A DNA stretch of 64,000 nucleotides from Ascarosepion bandense (taxonomy: Eukaryota; Mollusca; Cephalopoda; Sepiida; Sepiidae), in contig JBBBDQ010001456.1 of assembly GCA_037127315.1 (NCBI GenBank), positions 1,641,501 to 1,705,500 of the forward strand, given 5' to 3'. Positions 36,752 through 49,120 of this stretch are shown in pieces. The translations under genes were made by a program, and so were the position numbers. The notes beneath the pieces are model-generated. The model was not told where the DNA came from. It saw only the letters and a list, made by a program, of their open reading frames with translations, and made no database searches. Position 1 is the stretch's first letter. Every line of letters begins with the position of its first letter.

Positions 36752-36950
36752 GGAGGTACATGCTTGAAACTTTGCAACTTTACTAATTTTTGAATGAGGA
36801 ATTAAAAAATATTGGCCTTTGTAACATTTTAACTTGGGTGAAATTAAGTTTTCAACTTAAAAAAAGACCAGACAACAACAAAATTTGAAAACTTGTTATA
36901 CAAAATCATGAATTTTTTTTTTTTTTTTTTCTAAATTATTATTGTAAAAC

Positions 36951-39900
36951 TTTAAACTTCAAAATTTGAAATGAGCAAAAATATTTTTAACTGACAGAAC
37001 CTATTTTCTAGGCAGATTTATGTTCCTCCTGCAGTCCTCCCTCCTTGATGATTTGCAGTCAGAATTTTTTTTATAGACTTCTGCTATAATAACTATATCC
37101 AGAATGTGTTTTTTTTTTTTTTTTATATAGAGGTGGAGATGAATCAACTGGATTTGATTGTCAGGTAATCACAGAAAGCTGCTTCCAGCTAAACTTTATT
37201 TCCACTGGTGTTGATCTTGACACCTAAGACAACCTTGAGATATCTCAGTTGGTCTTTCAGTGTTTACAAGCCAAGTCCTGAAACCAGTTGTATCTATTTA
37301 ATAGAATTCAAAGGACCACCATGCTTGATACTGATAAGTGTCTTTTTCTCAACAGCAGCTTGACACTCTTTTTCCTTTTATTTTCTGTAATTCTTTCTTG
37401 TACAGTTTCACAGTCTTCTTCAGTGCCTTAACTTGTGAAGCAGATGGGTATTCAGTAGTGGCTGATTCGTTTTGGGAAGGTATGCTAACTTGCTCTTGAA
37501 AGGGTGAAGTCAAAAACTGTTGCTTTTCACTGTAATTAGACAAGTTGATTTATCCACATGGCCATCTTACTGTATTTGACATTATTCTTTAAGTAATACT
37601 GGAGCTGAAGAACTGCTTCATTGGTCAATGCATTTGCTCCTTTGGCAGCTAAAGAATCTGTAAATAAGTGTACAATTCTTGTATCACAAAACAAACAGGG
37701 AAATAGATTTTAAGAATATTTCTTAATAAGAAATTAATGACAGCTTTTTTGTGAAATAACATTTTCTATTTGATTGTCCAAGGGACCAGAAATTTCCAAT
37801 TATTTTGTAGCTGCCTTTACAGTAAAAGTAATGAAAAGAAAAGGGGTAAATCACAATAAGTAATAAAGGTTAAATATATGCTAATTTATACATGTAAATT
37901 TTAATAAAAGCCAAGATAGGCTTCTTGATTTCATTGTTAAGTTCTTAAGGTGTTAAAAGTTAATTATTAAATAAAGTGCTTAAAAGTAAAATATTTTTGG
38001 ATAATAAAAAAAAGTAAACAATATCTTACCTAAAAAAAAAAAAATACTAACGTATACCTTTTTTTGTACATTTTAATTTTTGACAGCACAAACGTTCAAC
38101 TAAAAATTATATTCTCTAGTTTATTTTTTATAAATAATGAGGGAAAAAAAAAATTAACATTCAAGTTAATATCTGCTAGAATTAAAGAAAAAAACCAATA
38201 CACATTTGATTATTTTATTTTTTATTGGCATGCATGTGACTGGTCGCAGCTAAAAATGTCTTCTCTTTACTTTGTTTATAAAATATACCCAGTCCGATTA
38301 AAAAGAAACTAAATGTTCAAGTTAATAATTCCTGCTAGAACCAATAGGTTCCAAGAATTTAAACAAGGAGTTGAAAAACATTTTAATTTTTTTTTTTACT
38401 AACAAAAATTCAATTTTAGATATAGGATTCCCTGATTTAAACAAAGTTGTTTATACAACTTTTAAATAAACAAAGAAAATGAGAATTTAGACTTGCCTAA
38501 AAAGTGTGGTATATCCATCCATAGTGAAACAAGTTGTTTGTTAAAGATTTTGTTCATTTATTTTGTCACGCCAGCAGTTGAGTTTAGTGATGCTTGTTTA
38601 CTTCGTCACTGTTGTAAATCTTGACATGTTGGGGGTATGCCTATTTTATTTGTGGTGCTCCTTGATTTATAAGCATAATAATGACACCAATAAATTATTA
38701 ATGATGAGATATTTGACTACAAAATGATGTAAATTTCGGAATTTTTTAAATCGAATTTCTTTGATATTTCATCCACTAAAGTTTTAAACTTGGATTTTTT
38801 GTGAAAGACAACTTAAAACACTGTTAAGCACACCACATTGACAAATGACCCTTTTTCTTTAAAATGTGCCCATTTTTAAGTGTTTCTTGCAAACTTGTAA
38901 TTCTTCATGGAGAACAGGAAGGGAAATATCATTTTTGTCTCCTTCTTTGGTCATCTTTTCTTCTCTCTTTGTAATTTCTTTCAGCATCTTTGAACATTTT
39001 CTTTCCTTCTATAAGGAATAACTAGGTTCAATTACAAGTTTGCAGATCATTAAATTACTAATGAATACTATTAAATTAGGGGCTGGTTCCTTTCTTTCAC
39101 AAAATGCTTTCAACTAGTATTGCATGTTGCCTAACTGATAACAGCCATACCTGTGAATTCAACAAGTGTGGTGAAAGAATATATTGATACTGTCTCTTCA
39201 ACATAGTAAAGATTCCTTTCAAACAGACTTCATTTAGTATTTATTGACAAAATATTAAGTGTTTTTATAATTCCTCTTTCTAATTTTTCTAATCACTTTG
39301 ATTGGATTGTTATAGTTGTAGAAGATTAATAGACACAGATATTCAAGACTTGAAAATTTATATCATGTGGAAGTTCTAGTACCTGAAATTCTATGATGAC
39401 ATTTTCCTCCAGGAAAAAAAGAAAACTTTTCATTAAAATTTAATTGGCAAGGATGATATTTAGTAGATTTTTAAAACTTCATGCTTCAGATTAGTTTATT
39501 TTACACAAGTTTCTTTGTAAACAATTTCCTTCAAAGATAAAAACCTGAACACTGTATACTGTATTCTGTATACTGAACACAGTGTCTGATCATTCTTCTG
39601 GGAGGCTCATCATGTTAGACTTTGGACATTTCTACTTACCTGTTTATGTGCTTTCAAAACATACCTGACTGTTATAGTTTAATATAAAGAAGAAAAGTGG
39701 AGGTGTAAAACTTTGTTTGAAAAGTTTTAGTATTGTTTGTTTGTTTGTTTTTTTCTTTTTCCCCCTTCCCCTCCTACAACTTTTTGCTGATTTTCTGCAA
39801 TTGTCATTAGCTTTCAACAAATATATTTAAATGTAATGTTTTAATTTAAAAAAAAAAAGATTACACAAATGCTATTGAACATGCATTTAAGATAAGTTAG

Positions 39901-40355
39901 GAGCCTCTTTATATATGCAAGTAGATAGTTCTTGGTACAAATATTAAAAATGAATAACAATGTTGCCTAATTGCTAGAAATTAATACAGAATTTATTTTT
40001 GAGATTTTAAACTTTTTCTTTAATGAAAACAATTTTTGTAAAAACTTCTTCATAATAAATTTTAAGTTTTTCTTATGACAGTAGTGTTTTTAAATATTCA
40101 TAAAAGTAATTAACAGCTTTTCTAATTAATGTCTTGGTGGTTTTAATGCATTTTTTTATTTTAAAATTTGGGGTAGATTTTCAGTAATTGGCGATCCTGT
40201 TTTACAGAAAAAATTGACTTAAATTCTTAGAGGTTCTGCATGATATAAACACTAAGCTGTATAAATCTTACTTTACCTCTTAATGAAATGAGAAATTAAC
40301 AGATGTTTTTATGAAGATTTTTTTTTTTATAAAAAATAGGATGCATTTCTAAAAT
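36951..40355. other. No convincing gene; weak minus-strand coding signal at 37340-37680
   Basis: On the minus strand 37560-37660 reads DSLAAKGANALTNEAVLQLQ, and 37349-37540 reads a lysine-rich frame ending KKTVKLYKKELQKIKGK. The frames differ and are separated by stops. I do not recognise the protein; it may be another transposon remnant. The rest is AT-rich with no signal. Confidence 0.4.
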
Positions 40356-40570
40356 AATTTAATTAATTTGTGAGTTTTGAAAATTTCATTAAAATCTGGC
40401 AATTTGATTATTGCAAGAATTTCCAAATCACTGTTTTTCACTGCAAAAAGGCACTAAAATTTCCTACACTAATCTAATTGCTGATGCAAGAAAAACAAGT
40501 TTTAGCCAAAATTTTGAACATTCTAGAAAGAATAAAAAAAAAATAATTTAAAAAAAAAATCCTTTGCTCT
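40356..40570 (+). repeat. Dispersed AT-rich repeat family, copy
   Basis: Carries GAAAATTTCATTAAAATCTG, TGCAAGAATTTCCAAATCAC and CTGATGCAAG in the family order. Confidence 0.65.
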
Positions 40571-41229
40571 TAAGTTTTGGGGCTTGCTTTTTTCTCTCTA
40601 TGTATGTATGTATGTATATAAAAATTGTATGCTTTTTATTATTAATTATTATCATTATTACTATTATTGTAATTATTATTGATCTTGCTTGATGTACCCT
40701 AATTAAAATCTAGGGTGATAGCATATGTGCAGGTGAAATGCTCTTAACCAAATAATTTTCAAAATTTTACCCAACCTGTACATGTTTGACCTCCCCCTCT
40801 CCTATCTCTCTCCCCCTCAACCAGTACCACTCTATCAGCAGAACACCAATATCTCAAGGGAAATGGGCATAAAATATATGAACTTTTTAACCTTCAGACA
40901 GCAGAAGAGCTGAACACATTCTTTCTCTGGCCACTATGGAAGAATGTTTGACCCATTTGTCTGTCATGTTATTAGTTGAAAGAAAGCAAGTACTGGAATA
41001 CAATAAAATGTTCCCAAACATTAGAATTTAGCATGTTTTGATATCAGTGCTATTCCTTGTTAGTGTGATGGTGAATATTTTTTTTTTTTTTTTTTTTACA
41101 AATTATTTTGGCTCAATTTTCACATTTTTCTTAGAATATTTTTCCATTACTTTCTGAAATAGATAAATGCCAATAGTATAGATATCACCATTAAATTGCT
41201 GGAAAAAAAAAAACAGCATAGTATGAAAA
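40571..41229. other. No gene recognised
   Basis: AT-rich; a pyrimidine-rich patch (CCCCCTCTCCTATCTCTCTC) lies at 40793-40815. 20 T at 41078-41097. Confidence 0.5.
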
Positions 41230-42460
41230 AAATCTTGTTTTGATTTTTGTTTACAAGTATCCATTATTAGAGTTTACAATGGTTAATATAATATTACATA
41301 ACTCGGGACTTATTCACAAATGAATGAAATTATTTTTAGAAAATCTTTTTTTTGCATCTGTTACTCTCCACCACATAAATTCATGAAACTTTAAGAAATT
41401 AAATTTTCTTGTGGAAAATGTTTTTCAGTTAAATGTAGGACTTATTAGGGAATGTAAATTTTTTTTTTTCTTTCCCAAAAAAATCTGCTCCCAATAGTAA
41501 AATAAAAAATGCAATAAAACTATATTATTTAATTAAATAAGTTTTTAATTGCTTTAATAAATAATGTATTAGGGATATGTCCTTAATAGTCTGAAGAAGA
41601 AAAAAATTTTTTTTTGATTAGTCTTAAAAATAATTTTGAAATACTTCAAGGATTTGTTGGCATTTAAGTTATTAAGTGAAAACTATATTTACTAATCAAA
41701 AATTAGAATCTTAATACAAAATGGCGTGCAAATTTTTTTTTTTTTAAGGCTAATTTTCATCTGTGAATTGGGGTGCCGAGTTCAAATTCCAGTTGAATTC
41801 CTTGCATTCACTTACACACAAATATTCTTGGGAAAGGTATTAATCTGTCTCTTCCTTCCAGTTATGGGTTAAATAATACAACACTGGGTTCTATAGCCTT
41901 GGCTGGCAACTAGTCTACAGCAGAAAGCAACGGCAACCTACTGCGAGATAATCATCTGCCCAGTCAGTCATTTGTCTTTAGAGACACGATCACCCAAAGC
42001 ATGTATCACGTATGGCACAACTGACTGAATTTCCATGTGTACATTAAAAGGCCATGTGTTTCACAGTTTCTTCCCTTTACCAGGAAAAAAAAAATTGTAG
42101 CAATTTTTTTCAATTTTAGTTGCCATACTTATCTCACTTCTGTCAGGCTGTCATCACATCAAATACATGGGGGAAAGGTCAGAAAAATCAACACACTGTT
42201 TAATAGTTTTTGTTAAGTGTCACATATTTCATATTTTCAAAACTGAGTATTAACTTTGTTTACAAATATGTCAATGGCTTAAAAAATTTTTAAAATCTCA
42301 ATTTTAGATTTCAATCAATATAATCTGTTTGAAATACACCAGAGTATTTTGCTTACTCAAAACAGTAATTTAATCATTTAATTAAAACTAAAATAAGTTT
42401 CAAGATAACTTTTCTTATTTTTAAAATTTCAGTTTAAAAGTTAGGTATCAAAAATGGGTG
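41230..42460 (+). repeat. Paralogous repeat block, copy 2, carrying a SINE
   Basis: Diverged copy of 29010-30010 in the same orientation. The extra length is mostly the SINE at 41761-42027, which interrupts the sequence between AATCAAA...TTTTAAGGC and CATGTGTACATTAAAAGGCC. Confidence 0.75.
41761..42027 (+). mobile_element. tRNA-derived SINE, plus orientation, 5'-truncated
   Basis: Begins just before the B box (GAGTTCAAATTCCAGTTGAA) and runs to ATGGCACAACTGACTG. It is flanked by near-identical 9-mers AATTTTCAT (41752-41760) and AATTTCCAT (42028-42036), the likely target duplication. The empty site is visible in the paralogous block at about 29610-29625. Confidence 0.85.
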
Positions 42461-42949
42461 GAGGTATCTATAATAATGTTATTAAAATAAGTAGTTTTTT
42501 TTTCTTTTTCTCACACTCACTCTCTCATGCATATTATTGCATCACTGATCACTACTTTATGTAGTTTAAACAATTTTGATCCAAATATCTGGTAAATACA
42601 ATTTTTGTCTAAATTTTTTTTTTTTTTTTTTTAATTAATGTATGTAATATATATATTAGGGTAGGTTGATTTTTCAGTTTTCTTTCTTAAAATATTGAAA
42701 GATCTCACTTACTGAAAGCTGTGTATGGACCTATTAAGTACTGATACAAAATATTAGATCAAATACTTCACCAGTTTTTTTTTTTTTTTTTTTTTTTAGC
42801 ATTTCACATCAAAGATCACAAACAAAGATATACTGAAATTTCCTTGTTTTTGCAAGATTTGGCTTGAATATTAGTGAGAAAACAAAATAATTTTAGTATT
42901 TAAATCAGGGAATGTCATTTCATTTTATAAAAATAACTAATCTTCAAAT
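42461..42949. other. No gene recognised
   Basis: AT-rich, with poly(T) tracts at 42614-42632 and 42775-42797. Confidence 0.5.
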
Positions 42950-44230
42950 TAAAAATCTGTGTGTGTGTGTCCCCGTTCAGTATCTGCTTTAAAAAACTGC
43001 CTTTTAACATTATGAATTAAGCAGTGATATTTGAATACCTTAAATGATTTTTTGTTATAAGTGAAAATATAACAAACAAACAAATAAGGAAAAACAAACA
43101 CTATTTTAATAAAGCTTAATATATAGTCAAATTGCTCCATATAAGAGCTCTTAGACAAAAATGCTGGTCTCAATTTCTGACTCAAAACTTTGGCTGTCAT
43201 ATGTTGATGCCTTGCTTCAAAACCATATACAGTTTCCAAAGCTTCCATTGTTAACTTGACTGCTCATTCCATGCTTTGGAAATGTGAGGGCAAATCTGGC
43301 AAGTCAAGCTTTGGTTCCATTTAACAATGACTCCTGAAGTTCAGATTCAGAAAAATCTTCCGTCATTGGTGGTTCAAAAGTGCCACATAATGATAAATCT
43401 ATCAATTGTGTCCAGTGTGACATTAAAATTAATGGTTGGTATTCTTTTAACCTTTTTCTTGGTTGACTCCCTACTCCTGAAAGAATATAAAAATTTATTT
43501 GATTCATTTAAAAAAAATTCCAATCTCTACTATTTTAATAATTATGGTGAAATTAGATAAAATCTTTAAAATGATTCTATAAATTGCAATAAATAATTGA
43601 GTCACTGATATATAAATATTTACATACCTAATGGCCAACATTCTTTTAAAAGCTTCTTTTTTTTTTTTTTCTCAACTTCATCAGATTTGACCATGTAATA
43701 TAAGTTTTCAGACAGTAAACAAAATGTACTTCCTTGTATACTTCTTAATGTGATCTGTTGGATTTCATGCGGTTGCTTCTTAAATCTTCTGGATCATATT
43801 AAAAATGTGCACTTGCTGATTGTGGAACTTATTTCTTTTAATTTCAAACCAACAAGTGGCATATACATTTACAATAAAATCTATTAAACTGTGGAGTTTT
43901 GTTGTGAGCTTTTGTGGGTATGTGCCACGACTCCATAAACGCATAAGCCTGATAGCCAAAGTTAATCACATTGCCTGGTTTAAAGGACCAATTTTCCAGG
44001 AGGCATATCTAAAGTCAACCTTACCTCTAGAAATATCAACTGTGTATTCAGACAGGAGTCTTTGGTCGCAAGTAAGAGCATGTATTTCATCAATTTTCAA
44101 AATTGAATGCAGAGAACTGCTAATAGTGGAAAATGATATTTGGGGGAAAATTATGGCAATCATTTGAGCATAATTTCCCCAGAGGACCACTGAATGCTGT
44201 AGGGCCTTTTTGTGCAACCATCTGTGTTTT
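42950..44230 (-). pseudogene. Unidentified minus-strand coding remnant with an apparent GT-AG intron
   Basis: On the minus strand, about 43793 down to 43628 reads RRFKKQPHEIQQITLRSIQG, then FCLLSENLYYMVKSDEVE, a lysine run and LLKECWPL. It ends at a donor GTATGT (43627). An acceptor TATTCTTTCAG (ending 43477) rejoins the same frame: G/VGSQPRKRLKEYQPLILMS, then GTFEPPMTEDFSESELQESL, to a stop at 43304. Further coding-like frames lie downstream (42949-43248, METVYG-like) and upstream (43966-44217) but are separated by stops. The intron argues against a processed copy. I do not recognise the protein. It may be a decaying gene or a transposon-borne gene. Confidence 0.4.
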
Positions 44231-44299
44231 TGAAAAGAGCTCTGAAAGGTAGTTCATTATGGTGTAAATAGCAACCAATAGTGTGAAGATTTAAAAAAA

Positions 44300-45062
44300 T
44301 TTTTTTTTTTTTTTTTCTAAAATTGCAACCACCAAAAGTGTTCTTTTACCAAGACACTGTCACAAGTCTATCACTGTCAGTTAGTTAAGTGCCTCATGTG
44401 ATACACACTTGGGCAATTATGTCTCGAAGCAGACATGACTGACTGGGCAGAAGCTTATCCCGCATTAGGTTGCCATTGCTTTCTATGGTAGACTGGTTGC
44501 CGACCAAGGCTACAGAACCCAATCTGTCCTGTTATTTAACCCATAACTGGAAAGAATAGACGGATTATTATCTTTCCCAAGGTTATTTGCGCGTAAGTGA
44601 ATGCAAGGAATTCAACTGGAATTCGAACTTGGCTCTCCAATTTCTCGTTCCGAGCCGATATCCACTGCGCCACAACGCACATCCAGTCTATCACTACAAT
44701 GGTAAAACTACATGAATTGCACTTCAAATTGCTTCTGCATCCACCTTATTCTCCAGATCTGGCCCCCAGCAACTACTGGCTGTTTGCAGACCTGAAAAGA
44801 ATGCGCCAGGAAAAGAGATTTGGCTCTAATGAAGAAGTGATATTGGAAACTGAGGTGTAATTTGATGCCAAAGACTAATTGTTCTACAAAAAAGGCATCG
44901 AATTGTTAGAAGTGTATCACCCTAGAAAGAGACTTTTGATAAATAGTCAAATTTTGCCTAAAAGTTGTTTTATTAGTTGGGCCTCAGATTTATTGAGTGA
45001 TGTGTTAATATTCTTGAAAAGGAATGGTTTTCATAAAAAGAACAAAGAAAAACAAGGTGGTA
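44300..45062 (+). mobile_element. Mariner (DD34D-type) transposase C-terminal relic, split by a SINE
   Basis: Joined across the SINE, the frame reads HKSITTMVKLHELHFKLLL, then HPPYSPDLAPSNYWLF, LKRMRQEKRFGSNEEVI and FYKKGIELLE. This is the C-terminal part of a mariner transposase. The third catalytic Asp, expected in APSDY, is Asn here, and a stop occurs after LETEV. Nothing N-terminal is preserved. The SINE insertion is at 44376-44686. Confidence 0.8.
44376..44686 (-). mobile_element. tRNA-derived SINE, minus orientation, near full length
   Basis: Flanked by perfect 9-bp duplications TCTATCACT (44367-44375 and 44687-44695). On the minus strand it has an A-box-like GTGGCGCAGTGGATATCGGC and a B-box-like region with GTTCGAATTCC. 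The family body follows (GGCTGTTGGCAACC-like, CCCAGTCAGTCATGTCT), ending in ACTTAACTAACTGAC. It is the best reference copy in the window. Confidence 0.9.
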
Positions 45063-45121
45063 CTTAAAATCTGGGAAGAAAAATGTCCTGTAAAGCCATA
45101 AAACTCACGTCATAGATATTC
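45063..45121. other. Spacer
   Basis: Short unique sequence between the mariner relic and the CT-rich array. Confidence 0.5.
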
Positions 45122-46586
45122 ACTGTCACTCTCTCTCTGTGTCAGGCTGTCTCTCTCTCTCTCTCTGTGTCAGGCTGTCTCTCTCTCTCTCTCTGTGTCA
45201 GGCTGTCTCTCTCTCTCTCTCTCTGTGTCAGGCTGTCTCTCTCTCTGTGTGTCAGGCTGTCTCTCTCTCTCTCTGTGTGTCAGGCTGTCTCTCTCTCTCT
45301 CTCTCTGTGTCAGGCTCTCTCTCTCTCTCTCTCTCTCTCTGTGTCAGGCTCTCTCTCTCTCTCTCTCTGTGTCAGGCTGTCTCTCTCTCTCTCTCTCTGT
45401 GTCAGGCTGTCTCTCTCTCTCTCTCTCTCACACTGTCTCTCTCTGTCTCTCTCTCACACTGTCTGTCTCTCTCTCACACTGTCTCTCTCTGTCTCTCTCT
45501 CACACTGTCTCTCTCTGTCTCTCTCTCACACTGTCTCTCTCTGTCTCTCTCTCACACTGTCTCTCTCTCACACTGTCTCTCTCTGTCTCTCTGTCTCTGT
45601 CACGCTCTCTCTCTCTCTCTGTCACGCTCTCTCTCTCTCTCTGTCACGCTGTCTCTCTCTCTGTCACGCTGTCTCTCTCTCTCTGTGTCACGCTGTCTCT
45701 CTCTGTGTCACGCTGTCTCTCTCTCTGTATTACGCTGTCTCTCTCTCTCTCTGTGTGCCTGTCTCTCTCTCTCTGTGTGTCACGCTGTCTCTCTCTCTCT
45801 CTGTGTGTCAGCGCTGTCTCTCTCTCTCTCTGTGTGTCACGCCTGTCTCTCTCTCTCTCTGTGTACGACGCTGTCTCTCTCTCTGTGTGTCACGCTGTCT
45901 CTCTCTCTCTCTCTGTAAATACGCTGTCTCTCTCTCTCTCTCTCTGTGTCACGCCTGTCTCTCTCTCTCTCTGTGTGTCACGCCTGTCTCTCTCTCTCTG
46001 TGTGTCACGCCTGTCTCTCTCTCTCTGTGTGTCTCTGTCTCTCTCTCTGTGTGCCTCTCTGTCTCTCTCTCTCTCTGTGTGTCACGCCTGTCTCTCTCTC
46101 TCTGTGTGTCTCTGTCTCTCTCTCTCTCTCTGTGTGTCACGCTGTCTCTCTCTCTCTCTCTCTCTGAAACAGCCGCCTGTCTCTCTCTCTCTCTCTAAAA
46201 TACGCTGTCTCTCTCTCTCTCTCTCTCTGTCACGCCTGTCTCTCTCTCTCTCGCCGACGCCTGTCTCTCTCTCTGTGTCACGCTGTCTCTCTCTCTGTGT
46301 CTTTCTCTGTCTCTCTCTCTCTGTGTCGCCCTGTCTCTCTCTCTGTGTCACGCTGTCTCTCTCTCTGTGTCACGCCTGTCTCTCTCTCTGTGTCACGCTG
46401 TCTCTCTCTCTGTGTCACGCCTGTCTCTCCCTCTGTGTCTGTCTCTCTCTCTCTCTGCACGCCTGTCTCTCTCTCTCTGTGTCTTTCTCTGTCTCTCTCT
46501 CTCTGTGTACGACGCTGTCTCTCTCTCTCTCTCTGTGTCACGCTGTCTCTCTCTCTCTCTGTGCCGACGCTGTCTCTCTCTCTCTG

Positions 46587-46629
<43 letters not shown>

Positions 46630-46970
46630 GTGTGTGTCACTCTGTCCGTGTGTCACTCTCTGTCTCTGTGTGTCACTCTCTGTCTCTGTGTGTGACTCTG
46701 TCTCTGTGTCTCTCTCTGTGACTCTGTGTCTCTCTCTGTGTCTCTCTCTGACTCTGTGTCTCTCTCTGTGACTCTGTGTCTCTCTCTGTGTCTCTCTGAC
46801 TCTGTGTCTGTGTCTCTCTCTGACTCTGTGTCTCTCTCTGTGTCTCTCTCTGACTGTGTCTCTGTGTCTCTCTCTGTGACTCTGTGTCTCTCTCTCTGTG
46901 TCTCTCTCTGTGACTCTGTGTCTCTCTCTGTGTCTCTCTCTGTGACTTCTGTGTCTCTGTGACTCTGTCA
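45122..46970. repeat. CT/GT-rich satellite-like array, 1.85 kb
   Basis: Irregular units of (CT)n plus GTGT and a 4-6-nt marker. The marker changes along the array: CAGGCTGT in the first 300 bp, CACACTGT next, then CACGCTGT and CACGCCTGT through the middle, and finally GACTCTGTGTCT. All three + frames stay open over long distances, giving spurious SLSLSL ORFs up to 508 codons. Confidence 0.95.
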
Positions 46971-48140
46971 TATATTCATTAGCTGCTAACTTGGGTATTT
47001 AAATTTTTTTTAATCTATGAAAAATCCAAGTGTACCATTGTGCTGTATGGACTGTTTGGTCTTTGTCACATAATGGTCTAACCTTGAACAGCTCATTCTA
47101 AAAATGTATGACAAGATTGTTGAATATTCTGCAATATCTATTTGGATGTTTCTGGTCAGCATACAAACATTTTTGGCACTCATTTGCTTCTGCAAGTATA
47201 ACTGTTCATAAACTATAAATTAACATTAGATCATGAATGTGATCCACAAAGACCTAGGAAGTGCTGCATCTTGGATCTCAAAATCTTCAAGCTAGAAATT
47301 AGCAAAATACTTCACAAGTACTCATGGGTTTTGTTTGGAATGTTCTACAGGAAATGATGATTAAAATTTTTTAAATTGCACACATTCCATTGACATGGTT
47401 CAGATAATTTTCAGAAAAATTTAAAAAAAAAAAAAAAGCTTGCAAATTAACTATTGTTAATATAATATTGTTATATGATCCCTTTTTTTCAGCTGCATGA
47501 AAAAAATAAACTTGGTTTTAGGAAATGATTCAGCCACCAATTGGTACAATTAAAATACTTTTTTTCTTTTTTTTTTGTCAGTCACAGAAACCTATTTGAA
47601 TAGTACAATATTCCATATACTTGGATAAGATATCATATTCCACATGTTGATATGGATTCCTTAATATTCTGTAGCCTTTGTTAGTATTTTTACTTACTGA
47701 TTTTTTTTCACTTTTGTTTTCCAAACTTTGCTTGCAGCAATTTTTATTCCCAGAGGTGTGTGTGATGATCACCTTTTATTCTTTTAGATTAATATGTAGA
47801 GTTGGGTTTATATATATATATATATAGACACACACACAAAACCCTTGAAAAGGTTTGATTTTTATTAGTTTCAATATTTGCCCAATACCTTATTCTGTTG
47901 CCTTTCAATTTATTGGGACTATTTCTATAAAAGATTCACCCCTTGTTCAGCCAATGTACCTCTTTGTCCAACTTAAATATCCTAAAGACACTTATTTAAG
48001 TTATAATAAGCATGGCTGCTTTCATGTCTTCATCTTTCATTTACATTTGTAGCACCAACTTAATATATTTTTGCTGCTTCTCAATCCACTATTTTTACTT
48101 ATTAATTTTTCTCAAAATCCCCCCCTATCACTCCAATGTT
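46971..48140. other. No gene recognised
   Basis: AT-rich. A (TA)n(CA)n tract lies at 47808-47838. Confidence 0.5.
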
Positions 48141-49120
48141 TTCAGTTTTTTTTCTTATCTCTCTTCAGTTTTTTTTCTTATCTCTCTTCAGTTTTTTTTT
48201 TCTTATCTCTTCAGTTTTTTTTTCTTATCTCTCTTCAGTTTTTTTTTCTTATCTCTCTTCAGTTTTTTTTTCTTATCTCTCTTCAGTTTTTTTTTCTTCA
48301 TCTCTCTTCAGTTTTTTTTTCTTATCTCTCTTCAGTTTTTTTTTTCTTATCTCTCTTCAGTTTTTTTTTCTTATCTCTCTTCAGTTTTTTTTTCTTATCT
48401 CTCTTCAGTTTTTTTTTCTTATCTCTCTTCAGTTTTTTTTTCTTATCTCTCTTCAGTTTTTTTTTCTTATCTCTCTTCAGTTTTTTTTTCTTATCTCTCT
48501 TCAGTTTTTTTTCTTATCTCTCTTCAGTTTTTTTTTCTCTTTTTTTTTCTTGTTTTTTTTTCTTATCTCTCTTCAGTTTTTTTTTCTTATCTCTCTTCAG
48601 TTTTTTTTTCTTATCTCTCTTCAGTTTTTTTTTCTTATCTCTCTTCAGTTTTTTTTTCTTATCTCTCTTCAGTTTTTTTTTCTTATCTCTCTTCAGTTTT
48701 TTTTTCTTATCTCTCTTCAGTTTTTTTTTCTTATCTCTCTTCAGTTTTTTTTTCTTATCTCTCTTCAGTTTTTTTTTCTTATCTCTCTTCAGTTTTTTTT
48801 TCTTATCTCTCTTCAGTTTTTTTTTCTTATCTCTCTTCAGTTTTTTTTTCTTATCTCTCTTCAGTTTTTTTTTCTTATCTCTCTTCAGTTTTTTTTTCTT
48901 ATCTCTCTTCAGTTTTTTTTTCTTATCTCTCTTCAGTTTTTTTTCTTATCTCTCTTCAGTTTTTTTTTCTTATCTCTCTTCAGTTTTTTTTTCTTATCTC
49001 TCTTCAGTTTTTTTTTCTTATCTCTCTTCAGTTTTTTTTTCTTATCTCTCTTCAGTTTTTTTTTCTTATCTCTCTTCAGTTTTTTTTTCTTATCTCTCTT
49101 CAGTTTTTTTTTCTTATCAG
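48141..49120 (+). repeat. 24-bp tandem array, about 41 units, splice-acceptor-like
   Basis: The unit is CAG, 8-9 T, then CTTATCTCTCTT. Homogeneity is high: most units are identical except for T-run length, with one disrupted stretch (48531-48560). On the + strand each unit consists of a long pyrimidine tract, a YTNAY-like CTTAT and CTCTCTTCAG, which is the consensus layout of a 3' splice site. Long ORFs (FFLISLQ and frame variants) are repeat artefacts. Confidence 0.95.

Larger units (their letters stand above)
35650..36950 (+). repeat. Paralogous repeat block, interrupted by a LINE fragment
   Basis: Diverged direct copy of 50630-51340. Shared strings include GGTACCAAATTTATTTT (35731), TGAAAATGCAGG (35853) and AGGTACATGC (36754). 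A LINE fragment (36185-36640) and a perfect hairpin (36674-36751) sit inside this copy and are missing from the other. Confidence 0.65.

Noticed and set aside
45139..46771. Open frames up to 508 codons rich in Ser-Leu-Cys, and Arg-Glu frames on the other strand
   Set aside because: They are translations of the CT/GT array, open in all three + frames, with no unique sequence or start context.
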